The notes under the pieces are model-generated. The model had not been told where the DNA came from. It ran no database searches and saw only the letters and a list, made by a program, of their open reading frames with translations. A stretch of 53,804 nt of DNA. Origin: Allocoprococcus comes. Lineage in GTDB: Bacteria; Bacillota; Clostridia; Lachnospirales; Lachnospiraceae. Both the position numbers and the translations under genes were made by a program. Location: NCBI RefSeq assembly GCF_013300725.1, contig NZ_JAAIMM010000025.1, positions 1 to 53,804 of the forward strand. The letters are read 5' to 3'. Of the stretch, positions 16,562 through 25,218 are shown piece after piece (the first letter of the stretch is position 1; each line of letters opens with the position of its first letter).

Positions 16562-16708
16562 TGTAACAATTTGTAACAAATATGACGAAAAAACAATGTG
16601 TATAAAGAACGGTGTAGAACTGTGTAATACGAAATAAATGAGGAAAACTTGACAATGTGAAAATTGATTGATATAATATCACCGTAACAAATGTAACAAT
16701 TCCGTAAC
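16562..16708 (+). promoter_or_regulatory. Promoter of the NlpC/P60 gene, flanked by TGTAAC/CGTAAC repeats
   Basis: TTGACA (16649-16654), a 17-base spacer, and TATAAT (16672-16677). Direct hexamer repeats lie on both sides: TGTAAC at 16562 and 16572; CGTAAC at 16683, TGTAAC at 16692 and CGTAAC at 16703. The last pair has the 11-base period of WalR direct repeats. WalR controls cell-wall hydrolases of this type in Bacillus, but the match is imperfect. Confidence 0.55.
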
Positions 16709-16746
16709 AATTACAAAAGATAAGAATACATGAAGGAGGGAGATTT

Positions 16747-17667
16747 ATGCATTCAAATCTAAAAAAAGGATTGTTCCTGGTTACTTTTCTGGGGATGACA
16801 GTATCTCCGGGAATTTCGGTTATGGCAGCAGATGGGGACACCACAGAAGCTGTAAAGATGCCGGGCGTAGGGATAGAAGCGGTATTGAATGATTTTTATT
16901 CTCAGAACAGGGAGATTAAAGCTGAGGATTATCTGGTACCGGAAAATAAGGGTGAGTATTTAGATATGGCATTTGCCAATGTAACAAGTTTTCTGTATGT
17001 CAGAAGCGAACCGACAAAGGAAAGTGAATATGTCGGAAAGTTGTATCCGGGATACGCGGCGAAGATCACAGGTCCTGTGGGAGAATGGACGGCAGTTGAG
17101 TCGGGAGATGTCATCGGATATGTAAAAACAGAATATATACTGACAGGAGCAGAGGCGCAGACGTATGCGGAGAATCTGGTAACGGAAGCGCAGCAGGAAG
17201 GAAAAGAAGAAGCAGAAGCATTTACCTATGCAGTGTCCAGGGAATCCGAAGAAGCGCAGATGACGCAGGAAGTCCAGGGAAATGTACAGCAGACGGAGAC
17301 TACCGAGGTTTCCGCACAGCCGGCGTCAAATGGGCAGGCGATCGTCGATTATGCATGCCAGTTCATTGGGAATCCGTATGTCTGGGGCGGCACAAGTCTG
17401 ACAGATGGGGCGGACTGTTCCGGATTTGTACAGTCAGTATTTGCACATTTTGGAATCAGTCTTCCACGGACAACGTATGATCAGATTAATGCCGGCGTGG
17501 AAGTAAGCTATGATCAGGCGATGCCGGGGGATCTGATCTGTTATGATGGCCACATCGGAATTTATATTGGGAACGGTCAGATCGTCAATGCACAGAACCC
17601 GGAACAGGGAATCGGGATTTCACCGGCGACTTATACGACAATTCTTTCAGTAAGAAGAATCGTGTAA
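16747..17667 (+). CDS. Secreted SH3 + NlpC/P60 cell-wall endopeptidase
   Basis: 306 residues. Signal peptide 1-27 (cleaved near VMAAD). A bacterial SH3 domain lies at about 80-132 (VRSEPTKESEYVGKLYPG, GEWTAVESGDVIGYVK). A Q/E-rich linker follows to about 195. The NlpC/P60 domain at about 198-306 has the catalytic Cys in DGADCSGF and His in DGHIGIYIG. The third catalytic position is likely the NAQN asparagine or a neighbour. It probably cleaves gamma-D-Glu-meso-DAP stem peptides. An AGGAGGGAG ribosome site sits just before ATG. Confidence 0.92.
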   Translation: MHSNLKKGLFLVTFLGMTVSPGISVMAADGDTTEAVKMPGVGIEAVLNDFYSQNREIKAEDYLVPENKGEYLDMAFANVTSFLYVRSEPTKESEYVGKLYPGYAAKITGPVGEWTAVESGDVIGYVKTEYILTGAEAQTYAENLVTEAQQEGKEEAEAFTYAVSRESEEAQMTQEVQGNVQQTETTEVSAQPASNGQAIVDYACQFIGNPYVWGGTSLTDGADCSGFVQSVFAHFGISLPRTTYDQINAGVEVSYDQAMPGDLICYDGHIGIYIGNGQIVNAQNPEQGIGISPATYTTILSVRRIV

Positions 17668-17730
17668 AAGCCTGGAGACACCAGTGAAAGCAGGCATTTG
17701 GAAAATGCGAAAATGCTGAATATCCGTGGG

Positions 17731-17774
17731 TTATCCACATTATCCACATAAAAACATACGTTTTTTGTGGAAAA
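17731..17774. other. Cluster of DnaA-box-like nonamers
   Basis: Two perfect TTATCCACA nonamers lie head-to-tail with no gap (17731-17739 and 17740-17748). A reverse-oriented TTTTCCACA lies at 17766-17774. dnaA and dnaN are not nearby, so this is not called an origin. Confidence 0.5.
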
Positions 17775-17802
17775 CGGGGAAAATATTTTACAAAAGCAAA
17801 GA

Positions 17803-17848
17803 AACCTTAATATCCGAGCAATACAGTCGGATATTAAGGTTGTTTTTT
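17803..17848 (+). terminator. Terminator after the NlpC/P60 gene
   Basis: AACCTTAATATCCGA (17803-17817) pairs perfectly with TCGGATATTAAGGTT (17827-17841), followed by GTTTTTT. It lies 135 bases after the stop codon, with the DnaA-like boxes in between. Confidence 0.85.
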
Positions 17849-17868
17849 GGGATAAATGGTATTATAAT
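17840..17868 (+). promoter_or_regulatory. Probable promoter of the DUF1858 gene
   Basis: TATAAT at 17863-17868 with a weak TTGTTT at 17840-17845 and 17-base spacing. It overlaps the T tail of the preceding terminator. Confidence 0.45.
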
Positions 17869-17899
17869 AGGGGATACGAAAAGCAAAGGAGGAAGAAAG

Positions 17900-18109
17900 A
17901 TGGCAGTCGAAGTAACAAAAACAATGACAATTGGCGAATTACTTCAGGTAGCTCCACAGACAGCACCGGTTCTTATGGAAGTTGGAATGCATTGTCTTGG
18001 ATGCCCGGCTTCACAGGGTGAGTCTCTTGAAGAAGCAGCAATGGTTCATGGAATTGATGCAGATCTTCTTATCGCAAAGATCAACGCACTCTTAGCAGCT
18101 GAAGCATAG
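17900..18109 (+). CDS. DUF1858 domain protein (hybrid-cluster-associated disulfide domain)
   Basis: 69 residues. The start is ATG 17900, with AAAGGAGGAAG just upstream. The domain covers nearly the whole protein (TIGR03980-like): [35 protein letters not shown] pair could form a redox-active disulfide or bind a metal. The function is not established. Such domains often accompany hybrid-cluster or redox proteins, but none is adjacent here. Confidence 0.85.
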   Translation: MAVEVTKTMTIGELLQVAPQTAPVLMEVGMHCLGCPASQGESLEEAAMVHGIDADLLIAKINALLAAEA

Positions 18110-18137
18110 ACCGCGAATAAATAAAAGATATAATTTA

Positions 18138-18180
18138 ACGGGGACGACAGATCATTAATCTGCCGTCCCCGTCTTTTTTT
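18138..18180 (+). terminator. Terminator after the DUF1858 gene
   Basis: ACGGGGACGACAGAT (18138-18152) pairs with ATCTGCCGTCCCCGT (18158-18172) with one G-U type mismatch, then C and seven T. Confidence 0.88.
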
Positions 18181-18208
18181 GCCAAGTTAAAAATTGTGGA
18201 TTTGTCTG

Positions 18209-19003
18209 TTATTTAAATGAAGTCAGAGTCTGTATTGCGTTTTTAGCAAGGATCATATCACAGTGCTCTTCCAGAAATGCAAGTGATATACCACCACCCT
18301 GTTCCGGTGAACCATACTCGGAGAGCATATTACAGATTCGGTTAAAATCAGAAGACGGATGCTCCCCCTGTGCAAGTGTCAGAATGTACATGTTCTCTGC
18401 TTCATCCTTGTAAAGTGTGTTCGGACCATCATACATCTCAGCTAAAAAATGACTGGCATGAATCACACTGTCAAGTCTTGAGAAAGAGAAAAGCCGGACC
18501 GGTGGAACAGAAGGTTCAGCAGGAGCTGCTTCTTTGGCTTCTGAAGCAGGAGCCTGTTCCTGGACCGGAGTATCGGTAAGTGCTTCCGGGTTCTCCGGGA
18601 GCTGGGATACAGCCTCTTTCATCTGACGGAGAATGTCGAGAAAATCTTCGGCTCCGTCAAGCTTTTTCAGATGTTCCAGCACGGATTTGTGCTTATCAGC
18701 AGCTTCGTCCGCAGGAGCAGGTGTGAATCTGGAAAAACGGGTATCCAGTTCATCCGGATCATCAACTTTGGTTATATTCAGAACGATAGAATCACCGGCA
18801 GTCGGGATTGCTTCGATCATCAGTGGCAGATTGTCGCTTTCGAATCCAAATTCAGAAGCGGCCTGCTGCATCATCTCGCGGAATAAAGACTTTGCCTTCT
18901 CGGAGCCGTAAGCAAGCTCGCTGAGCTTTAACTGTCTCTGGGCGAGATCATCCCGGGTAAGTGTGCAGCGGATCTGATTATCATTTATCTTTTCTATCTT
19001 CAT
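18209..19003 (-). CDS. mecA: Adaptor protein MecA-like
   Basis: 264 residues. The N-terminal substrate-binding part (MKIEKINDNQIRCTLTRDDLAQRQLKL, LFREMMQQAASEFGF) and the C-terminal ClpC-binding part (VRLFSFSRLDSVIHASHFL, NTLYKDEAENMYILTL, EYGSP, LEEHCDMILAKNAIQTL) match the MecA adaptor family. They are joined by a P/A/E-rich linker at about 130-170. MecA feeds substrates to ClpCP and in Bacillus controls competence factors. The substrate in this organism is unknown. Confidence 0.88.
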   Translation of the reverse strand: MKIEKINDNQIRCTLTRDDLAQRQLKLSELAYGSEKAKSLFREMMQQAASEFGFESDNLPLMIEAIPTAGDSIVLNITKVDDPDELDTRFSRFTPAPADEAADKHKSVLEHLKKLDGAEDFLDILRQMKEAVSQLPENPEALTDTPVQEQAPASEAKEAAPAEPSVPPVRLFSFSRLDSVIHASHFLAEMYDGPNTLYKDEAENMYILTLAQGEHPSSDFNRICNMLSEYGSPEQGGGISLAFLEEHCDMILAKNAIQTLTSFK

Positions 19004-19052
19004 AAAGTATCACTTCCTATTCAATCAAAAATCTATCTGAACAATTACTAAT

Positions 19053-19081
19053 AGTATAAACAAAAAACGGAACGATGTAAA
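19053..19081 (-). promoter_or_regulatory. mecA promoter
   Basis: Minus-strand TTTACA (19076-19081), a 17-base spacer, and TATACT (19053-19058). Confidence 0.6.
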
Positions 19082-19103
19082 CAAAATAAAAAATAAAAAA
19101 TGC

Positions 19104-19132
19104 TTGCTTTTTTATAAACTCTTTCTTATAAT
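19104..19132 (+). promoter_or_regulatory. Promoter for the small gene at 19390
   Basis: TTGCTT (19104-19109), a 17-base spacer, and TATAAT (19127-19132). It would give a leader of roughly 250 bases before the ATG at 19390. I see no known riboswitch and no convincing protein-coding gene in that leader. Confidence 0.55.
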
Positions 19133-19389
19133 GGCGTTACAGGAAAATAAGACAGACCAGTCAATCGCACAAATCTTGAATTTATCATACGCATTTCGCA
19201 CACAGCGTACCGAATCAAGTACATTCAGGTCATATCAGACGATTTATCAACAGAACCTAACAATTGAACCGAAGTATGGACAGTGATCATTTTCTTGTCA
19301 TCGGAAAAAGCACAGGAGAAGTAATATATCACAAGTGTTGCCTTATGGTCGCTTTTTGCCGTAAAAACTGTCTGACTCAAGGGGGAAAT

Positions 19390-19623
19390 ATGGACGAGCA
19401 AGAGAAAAAGTATCAGGATTTATTTACGGAACTGACAAATTACGAGCGTAGCGGTGTCCGGATGCAGATGAATGGCTTTCCGGCAAGTCCGCTTCAGATC
19501 GTGTCAGCGCATATGGTAAGAGAAGAAAGTAATTATATGCGGGATTATATTCTGGATGAACAGGGAATGATCCGGGAACTGGATTTTAACAGTATAAGAA
19601 CAGACCATTCACAGGTGGAATGA
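19390..19623 (+). CDS. Small conserved-looking protein, function unknown
   Basis: 77 residues from ATG 19390, chosen because CAAGGGGGAAAT sits immediately upstream. It is mostly helical and soluble. The start is acidic (MDEQEKKYQDLFTELTNYER), followed by MNGFPASPLQIVSAHMVREESNYMRDYILDEQG. I do not recognise a named domain. It has a long leader and is followed by the GH18 gene, with a separate promoter-like region near 19680-19712. Confidence 0.6.
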   Translation: MDEQEKKYQDLFTELTNYERSGVRMQMNGFPASPLQIVSAHMVREESNYMRDYILDEQGMIRELDFNSIRTDHSQVE

Positions 19624-19781
19624 AAAAGCAGAGCCCCCTCGCCAGGACATGACCTGTGGGGAATGGAAATAGTTCTCAGATGTGTACAAATGGCAGATAT
19701 ATGTGGTATAATAACCTAAAGTATGCGCATATTACAAGCTTAGTTAAGCTGTGAAAATATGCTGCAAACAGGAGGTGTCAT

Positions 19782-21656
19782 GTGGACGAAAGAAGAATGA
19801 CCAATGAGCAAAGGGAAAGAGAGCGCAGACGCAAAGCTGCGGCAGCAAGAAAAGCTGCTGCAAGATACGAGGATCCGGGCGTAGGTTATCAGAGACGGAG
19901 AAGATCAAGAAGAAGACGTCGCCGTGTCAGAAACGTGTGTATTGCATTGCTGGTGATCTTTATAGTTGTCATTGGGCTTGCCGGTGGAACAATATACTGG
20001 ATAAAGTATGGGCCGACAAAAGAAACCTATGATTTGAATAAATATTTTGGAATTACGGCAAAGTCGCAGATGGGTGTAACGATCAACAATGAGGTACTGG
20101 ATGCTCAGGCAATTACAGAAGGCGGAACTGCATATCTGTCTTATAACTTTGTACAGGATTATATCAGCGATCGTTTTTACTGGGATTCCAATGAGCATAT
20201 ACTTTTGTATACACTGCCGAGAGATATGGTAAAGGCAGCGGCAGACAGTAAGGACTATTCTGTTTCGGATACTGTGAACAGTGAGGATTATACGATTGTA
20301 AAGGCAGAAGGAGATACAGCATATATTGCACTGGATTTCCTGCAGAAATATGCAAATTTTGACTACGAAGTTTATAAGGATCCGGCAAGAGTCGTGATCA
20401 CCAGTAAGTTTGGAGAGCGTCAGACGGCAAAGGTTAAGGATGATTCCCAGGTAAGGATTCTGGGCGGTGTAAAAAGTCCGGTGCTTGAAGAAGTGAAAAA
20501 GGGAGATAAGCTTACGGTTCTTGAAGATGTAAGTGACTGGAAAAAAGTCTGTACAAAGTCCGGAATTGTCGGGTACATTCAGAAGTCAAAGCTGAAAGAT
20601 GCCAAGAAAGAGACAACCTCAAGAGAATTTGAGGAACCGGACTATACAGGAATTAAGAAAGATTACAAGATCAACCTGGTATGGCATCAGGTCACAAGTG
20701 AAGCTGCCAACGAAGGGATTGAAGATGCACTTGCAGATACAAAAGGACTCAATACGATTTCCCCTACGTGGTTCAGTGTAACGGATAATTCCGGAAATAT
20801 CAGTTCTATTGCAAGTACAGACTATGTGGATTATGCGCATCAGTGTGGACTGGAAGTATGGGCGCTGGTTGATAATTTCGACCAGAATGTAGACGATATG
20901 GAGCTGCTCAGTCATACTTCGAGCAGGGAGAATCTGGAGAATCAGCTGGTAAATGCAGCACTTCAGAATGGAATTGATGGAATCAACGTGGATTTTGAAC
21001 AGATACCGACGGATGTCGGAGATCATTACATTCAGTTTATCCGGGAGCTTTCTGTGCTGTGCCGGGTGAACAATCTGGTCCTTTCAGTGGATAATTATGT
21101 GCCGAAGGGTTATAACACACATTATCACAGAGAAGAACAGGGAGTTATGGCAGATTATGTGATCATCATGGGATATGATGAACATTTTGCCGGTTCCTAT
21201 GAAGCAGGTTCCGTGGCATCTTACAATTATGTAAAAGAGGGAATTGAAGAAACCCTGCGGGATGTACCGGCAGAAAAGGTGATCAATGCAGTGCCATTCT
21301 ATACAAGGCTGTGGAATGAGACACCGAAGACGGACGAAGAGCGTGCGGAAGAGCAAGGAACCGAGGCTGCGAACTATTCAATGAAAGTTACCAGCGAAGC
21401 ACTTGGCATGGAAGAAGCGGCACAGCGGGTAAGCGAAGCCGGAGCAACTGTGACATGGGATGATACGGCGAAGCAGAACTATGCAGAGTGGCAGGGAGAT
21501 AACGATTCAACCTACAGGATCTGGCTGGAGGATGCGTCTTCACTTGAAGTCAAACTCGGACTTATGAAGGACAATAATCTGGCAGGAACGGCGGCATGGA
21601 AGCTTGGATTTGAGACTTCCGATATCTGGGATCTGATTCAGAAATATGTAAATTGA
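19782..21656 (+). CDS. Membrane-anchored GH18 glycoside hydrolase with SH3 domain
   Basis: 624 residues. A very basic N-terminus (KAAARKAAAR, RRRRSRRRRRRVR) precedes a single transmembrane helix at about 50-72. A beta-rich region at about 80-210 has a copper-amine-oxidase-N-like look. An SH3-like domain follows (VRILGGVKSPVLEEVKKGDKLTVL, about 225-275), then the GH18 barrel at about 295-615. The catalytic DGINVDFEQIP gives the GH18 DxxDxDxE pattern in the form DGINVDFE. It resembles spore-cortex or germination glucosaminidases (YaaH/YdhD type). The start is GTG at 19782, with AGGAGG 6 bases before it. Confidence 0.85.
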   Translation: MDERRMTNEQRERERRRKAAAARKAAARYEDPGVGYQRRRRSRRRRRRVRNVCIALLVIFIVVIGLAGGTIYWIKYGPTKETYDLNKYFGITAKSQMGVTINNEVLDAQAITEGGTAYLSYNFVQDYISDRFYWDSNEHILLYTLPRDMVKAAADSKDYSVSDTVNSEDYTIVKAEGDTAYIALDFLQKYANFDYEVYKDPARVVITSKFGERQTAKVKDDSQVRILGGVKSPVLEEVKKGDKLTVLEDVSDWKKVCTKSGIVGYIQKSKLKDAKKETTSREFEEPDYTGIKKDYKINLVWHQVTSEAANEGIEDALADTKGLNTISPTWFSVTDNSGNISSIASTDYVDYAHQCGLEVWALVDNFDQNVDDMELLSHTSSRENLENQLVNAALQNGIDGINVDFEQIPTDVGDHYIQFIRELSVLCRVNNLVLSVDNYVPKGYNTHYHREEQGVMADYVIIMGYDEHFAGSYEAGSVASYNYVKEGIEETLRDVPAEKVINAVPFYTRLWNETPKTDEERAEEQGTEAANYSMKVTSEALGMEEAAQRVSEAGATVTWDDTAKQNYAEWQGDNDSTYRIWLEDASSLEVKLGLMKDNNLAGTAAWKLGFETSDIWDLIQKYVN

Positions 21657-21681
21657 TTACATAATGAGAAAGGTATAGAAA

Positions 21682-21733
21682 AGAGCTTTCCGAGCATATA
21701 TTTGTAAAAATATATGCTGGAGGCTCTTTTTTT
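21682..21733 (+). terminator. Terminator-like hairpin holding the cwlD ribosome binding site
   Basis: AGCATATATTT (21693-21703) pairs with AAATATATGCT (21708-21718), and AGAGC (21682-21686) pairs with GCTCT (21723-21727) across an internal loop, followed by seven T. GGAGG (21719-21723) lies in the 3' side of the stem, 8 bases before the TTG at 21732. Confidence 0.7.
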
Positions 21734-22475
21734 GAATAAAAAAATCAGTGAAATGGTAAAAAGGGGGAAAACTATTTTCAAGAGCAAAATAAAGTGGGTT
21801 CTGGCTCTTATTTTACTGACGGGATGTATTTATGGCAGCTATACATTAAGCAGGTATACCGAGGCGGATCAGGTGGAGGCAAAGCAGACCCAGGTAATCC
21901 TGGATGCCGGACACGGGGGAAGTGATCCTGGAAAAATCGGGCTGAATAACCTTCTGGAAAAGGATATCAATCTGGCAATTACTGAGAAAGTGAAAAAATG
22001 TCTGGAAAAGGAAAAGATAGCAGCAGAGCTTACAAGAAAAGAGGATAAAGGGCTTGGAACAACAGGAGACGGAAGTAAAAAGACAGAGGATATGCAGGCA
22101 AGAGTGAAGATGATCAACGAGACGAAACCTGTCCTTACAGTGAGTATCCATCAGAACAGCTATGAAGACCCGGAAATTCATGGAGCGCAGGTATTTTATT
22201 ACAGCCATTCCCGGGAAGGAGAGGCTGTTGCGAAGATCCTGCAGGAGAGTTTGCAGGAGATTGATCCGGAAAATCACAGGCAGGCAAAAGCAAATGAGAC
22301 CTATTACCTTCTGAGGCGGACAAAAGTACCTACGGTGATCGTGGAATGCGGTTTTCTGACTAATCCGGAAGAGGCAGAAAAATTGTCGGGAGAGGAATAT
22401 CAGGAGCAGGTTGCAGAAGCTGTTGCAAAAGGAATCGCAAAATGTCTGGAATACCTGAACGGGTATGGAAATTAA
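21732..22475 (+). CDS. cwlD: N-acetylmuramoyl-L-alanine amidase, CwlD-like
   Basis: About 247 residues from TTG 21732. An upstream in-frame ATG at 21714 falls inside the terminator stem, and ATG 21753 lacks an SD. An N-terminal membrane helix (IKWVLALILLTGCIYGSYTL) is followed by an Amidase_3 domain. Its zinc ligands and catalytic residues are the DAGHGG histidine, the Glu in LLEKDINLAI, the SIHQN histidine and the VECGFL glutamate. CwlD makes muramic delta-lactam in spore cortex, which is needed for germination. It follows the GH18 gene directly. Confidence 0.87.
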   Translation: MNKKISEMVKRGKTIFKSKIKWVLALILLTGCIYGSYTLSRYTEADQVEAKQTQVILDAGHGGSDPGKIGLNNLLEKDINLAITEKVKKCLEKEKIAAELTRKEDKGLGTTGDGSKKTEDMQARVKMINETKPVLTVSIHQNSYEDPEIHGAQVFYYSHSREGEAVAKILQESLQEIDPENHRQAKANETYYLLRRTKVPTVIVECGFLTNPEEAEKLSGEEYQEQVAEAVAKGIAKCLEYLNGYGN

Positions 22476-22477
22476 AA

Positions 22478-22506
22478 TTGCCATGCCATGTGGATAATGC
22501 TATAAT
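22478..22506 (+). promoter_or_regulatory. Promoter for the tsaC-fusion gene, possibly leaderless
   Basis: TTGCCA (22478-22483), a 17-base spacer, and TATAAT (22501-22506), directly after the cwlD stop. The expected transcription start is about 22513-22514, which coincides with ATG 22514. Confidence 0.65.
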
Positions 22507-22513
22507 GAAACAC

Positions 22514-24052
22514 ATGGAAACAATAATAAAAAAAATAGACAGAAACCAAATAGATCAGGAGATTATGGAAGAAGCAGGTTCAATCCTGAAGAACGGCGGT
22601 CTGGTGGCATTTCCGACAGAGACAGTCTACGGACTGGGGGCAAATGCGCTTGATGAGGAGGCAGCGAAAAAGACCTATGCAGCAAAAGGACGCCCGTCAG
22701 ACAACCCGCTTATCGTCCATATTGCGAGACTGGAGGATCTGGGTGCGATCGTTGAATCTGTACCACTTATTGTAGATGAGATCGCGGCACATTTCTGGCC
22801 AGGGCCACTTACGATGATTTTCAATAAGAACGAAAAAGTTCCGCTTGGAACAACCGGTGGTCTGGAAACGGTCGCTGTGCGTATGCCGGATGATGAGATT
22901 GCCCGCGAGCTGATCCTTGCAGGAGGCGGATATGTATCAGCACCGAGCGCCAACACATCCGGAAGACCGAGCCCGACGACAGCACAGCATGTGGCAGAGG
23001 ATTTAAGTGGCAAGATCGAGATGATCCTGGATGGAGGAAGTGTAGATATCGGAGTAGAATCTACGATTCTGGATATGACGGTGACACCACCGATGATCCT
23101 GAGACCGGGAGCGATCACAAAAGAGATGTTAAGTGAAGTGATCGGTGAGGTGGCTGTGGATGAAACTTTGATTTCAGAGAACAGCACAAAAGCACCGAAA
23201 GCACCGGGAATGAAGTACCGTCATTACGCGCCGAAGGCAGAGATGATCATTGTCGATGGAGAGCCTGAAGAGGCTGTTCGTGCGATCAAGCAGATTGCTT
23301 ACGAGCAGGTAAGACTTGGATATAAGGTGGGGATCATTGCATCTAATGAATCGGTTGATCAGTATACGACCGGTGTAGTAAAATGCATAGGTTCCCGTGT
23401 GAATGAAAAGACGGTTGCGAGAAACCTTTATAAAGTCCTGCGTGAATTTGATGAAGAGGAAGTTGATTACATTTACAGTGAAGCATTTCCGGAAGCAGGT
23501 ATCGGAACTGCGATCATGAACCGGCTGGGCAAAGCAGCAGGACATCATGTACTGCAGGCATCTGAGATCACGAAGCTTCAGGATTACCGCAGGATCGTAT
23601 TTGTGAGCAACAGCGCGAACTGTCGTGCTCCGATCGCAGCAGCAATTCTGAAAAAGCAGCCGCTTTTCCAGGAATACGAGGTGTGTGCGAGAGGACTTGT
23701 GGTTCTATTCCCGGAGCCACTGAATCCGAGAGCAGAAGAACTTCTGGCGAGACATCATATTGAGACAGAAGGATATGAGACTGTTGCGTTATCAGAAGAG
23801 GAATTTGGGGAAGATACGCTTGTTCTGGCAATGCAGGACAGTATCAAACAAAAGATACAGAATGATTATCCGGGGAAAGGACAGGTTTATACACTGTGTG
23901 AATTTGTAAATGGAAGCAAAGAGATTCCGTCTGTATATGGTCAGACACAGGAACAGTATGAGCAGATGTATGAACTGATCCAGGGGTATGTCAAAAAACT
24001 TGCCAATAAGTTAAACGAGGAGGCAAAAAACAAATGTCAAATGTACACATAA
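22514..24052 (+). CDS. TsaC/Sua5-type threonylcarbamoyl-AMP synthase fused to a low-MW phosphatase-like domain
   Basis: About 512 residues. Residues 10-220 are the YrdC fold ([44 protein letters not shown]), which makes threonylcarbamoyl-AMP for the tRNA t6A modification. The Sua5-type C domain follows ([16 protein letters not shown], about 225-355). From about 370 comes a low-molecular-weight tyrosine-phosphatase-like domain ([19 protein letters not shown]). The phosphatase loop normally starts with a catalytic Cys. Here that position reads Ser (SNSANCR), so the domain is probably inactive. There is no SD at ATG 22514. An alternative start is ATG 22505. It overlaps upp by 19 bases. Confidence 0.88.
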   Translation: METIIKKIDRNQIDQEIMEEAGSILKNGGLVAFPTETVYGLGANALDEEAAKKTYAAKGRPSDNPLIVHIARLEDLGAIVESVPLIVDEIAAHFWPGPLTMIFNKNEKVPLGTTGGLETVAVRMPDDEIARELILAGGGYVSAPSANTSGRPSPTTAQHVAEDLSGKIEMILDGGSVDIGVESTILDMTVTPPMILRPGAITKEMLSEVIGEVAVDETLISENSTKAPKAPGMKYRHYAPKAEMIIVDGEPEEAVRAIKQIAYEQVRLGYKVGIIASNESVDQYTTGVVKCIGSRVNEKTVARNLYKVLREFDEEEVDYIYSEAFPEAGIGTAIMNRLGKAAGHHVLQASEITKLQDYRRIVFVSNSANCRAPIAAAILKKQPLFQEYEVCARGLVVLFPEPLNPRAEELLARHHIETEGYETVALSEEEFGEDTLVLAMQDSIKQKIQNDYPGKGQVYTLCEFVNGSKEIPSVYGQTQEQYEQMYELIQGYVKKLANKLNEEAKNKCQMYT

Positions 24053-24663
24053 TGGATCATCCGCTGATCCAGCACAAAATCGGGATTATCAGAAGAGAGG
24101 AAACAGGTTCAAAGGATTTCAGAATGATGATCGGTGAGATCGCAATGCTGATGTGCTATGAGGCAACCAGAGATCTGAAATTACAGGATGTCGAGATCCA
24201 GACACCGATCTGCAAGATGACAGCAAAAGAGCTTGCAGGAAAGAAGCTTGCTGTTGTTCCGATCCTGAGAGCAGGACTTGGAATGGTAGAAGGTATGCTT
24301 GCGATGATTCCGGCTGCAAAGGTAGGTCATATCGGTCTGTTCCGTGATCCGGAAACTCTTGAACCGGTAGAATACTACTGCAAACTTCCGGCTGACTGTG
24401 AAGAAAGAGAAGTATTTGTAGTAGATCCGATGCTTGCTACGGGAGGATCCTGTATCGCAGCGATCCAGATGCTGAAGAACAGAGGCGTAAAAAATATCCG
24501 TTTTATGTGTATTATTGCAGCACCGGAAGGAGTAAAGAAGCTTCAGGAAGCTCATCCGGATGTTGAAGTGTATATTGGAGCATTGGATGAAAAGTTAAAT
24601 GAACATGGATATATTGTTCCGGGGCTCGGAGATGCCGGAGACCGTATTTTCGGAACAAAATAG
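24034..24663 (+). CDS. upp: Uracil phosphoribosyltransferase
   Basis: 209 residues, the usual length. It converts uracil and PRPP to UMP in pyrimidine salvage. The PRPP-binding loop is [16 protein letters not shown] (about 128-143). Other family blocks are [14 protein letters not shown] and the C-terminal [17 protein letters not shown] that binds uracil. Its start lies inside the end of the tsaC fusion, with AAACGAGGAGG as ribosome site, so the two are translationally linked. Confidence 0.96.
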   Translation: MSNVHIMDHPLIQHKIGIIRREETGSKDFRMMIGEIAMLMCYEATRDLKLQDVEIQTPICKMTAKELAGKKLAVVPILRAGLGMVEGMLAMIPAAKVGHIGLFRDPETLEPVEYYCKLPADCEEREVFVVDPMLATGGSCIAAIQMLKNRGVKNIRFMCIIAAPEGVKKLQEAHPDVEVYIGALDEKLNEHGYIVPGLGDAGDRIFGTK

Positions 24664-24674
24664 AGGAATCGATC

Positions 24675-25163
24675 ATGAGTGGAAAAAGACAGGATTATAT
24701 TTCCTGGGATGAATATTTTATGGGAGTTGCCATTCTCTCGGGAAGACGGTCAAAGGATCCGAATACCCAGGTGGGATGCTGTATCGTAAGTGCAGATAAC
24801 AAAATTCTGTCAATGGGATACAACGGTCTGCCACGAGGCTGTTCGGATGATGAATTTCCGTGGGAACGGGAAGGTGAGGATCCGCTGAAGACAAAGTATG
24901 TATACACCGTACACAGTGAACTGAATGCAATCTTGAATTACAGTGGAGGAAGTCTTGAAGGAGCCAAACTTTATGTATCGCTTTTTCCGTGCAATGAATG
25001 TGCAAAAGCGATCATTCAGAGTGGAATCAAAGAAGTAATCTATGATTCAGACAAGTATGCAGATACAACTTCTGTAAAAGCATCTAAAATGATGTTTGAC
25101 TGTGCCGGAGTACGATACCATCAGTATCACCGGACCGGTCGAAAAGTGGAAATTGAATTATAA
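24675..25163 (+). CDS. dCMP/cytidine deaminase family protein (ComEB-like)
   Basis: 162 residues. The zinc-binding deaminase motifs are VHSELNAI (His and catalytic Glu) and FPCNECAKAI (PCxxC). The N-terminal block WDEYFMGVAILSGRRSKDPNTQVG and the MGYNGLPRG loop are typical of deoxycytidylate deaminases, which supply dUMP for thymidylate synthesis. It follows upp by 11 bases in a pyrimidine-salvage operon. Confidence 0.9.
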   Translation: MSGKRQDYISWDEYFMGVAILSGRRSKDPNTQVGCCIVSADNKILSMGYNGLPRGCSDDEFPWEREGEDPLKTKYVYTVHSELNAILNYSGGSLEGAKLYVSLFPCNECAKAIIQSGIKEVIYDSDKYADTTSVKASKMMFDCAGVRYHQYHRTGRKVEIEL

Positions 25164-25175
25164 AAGATATGTGGA

Positions 25176-25218
25176 AGTGCCATTGGACTGCGAAGTGCAG
25201 ACAGTGGCACTCTTTTTT
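25176..25218 (+). terminator. Terminator after the deaminase gene
   Basis: AGTGCCA (25176-25182) pairs with TGGCACT (25205-25211), followed by C and six T. The loop contains a small CTGCGAAGTGCAG hairpin. Confidence 0.8.

Noticed and set aside
17731-17774. Replication origin at the DnaA-like boxes
   Set aside because: No dnaA, dnaN or AT-rich unwinding region beside it. Kept only as a box cluster.
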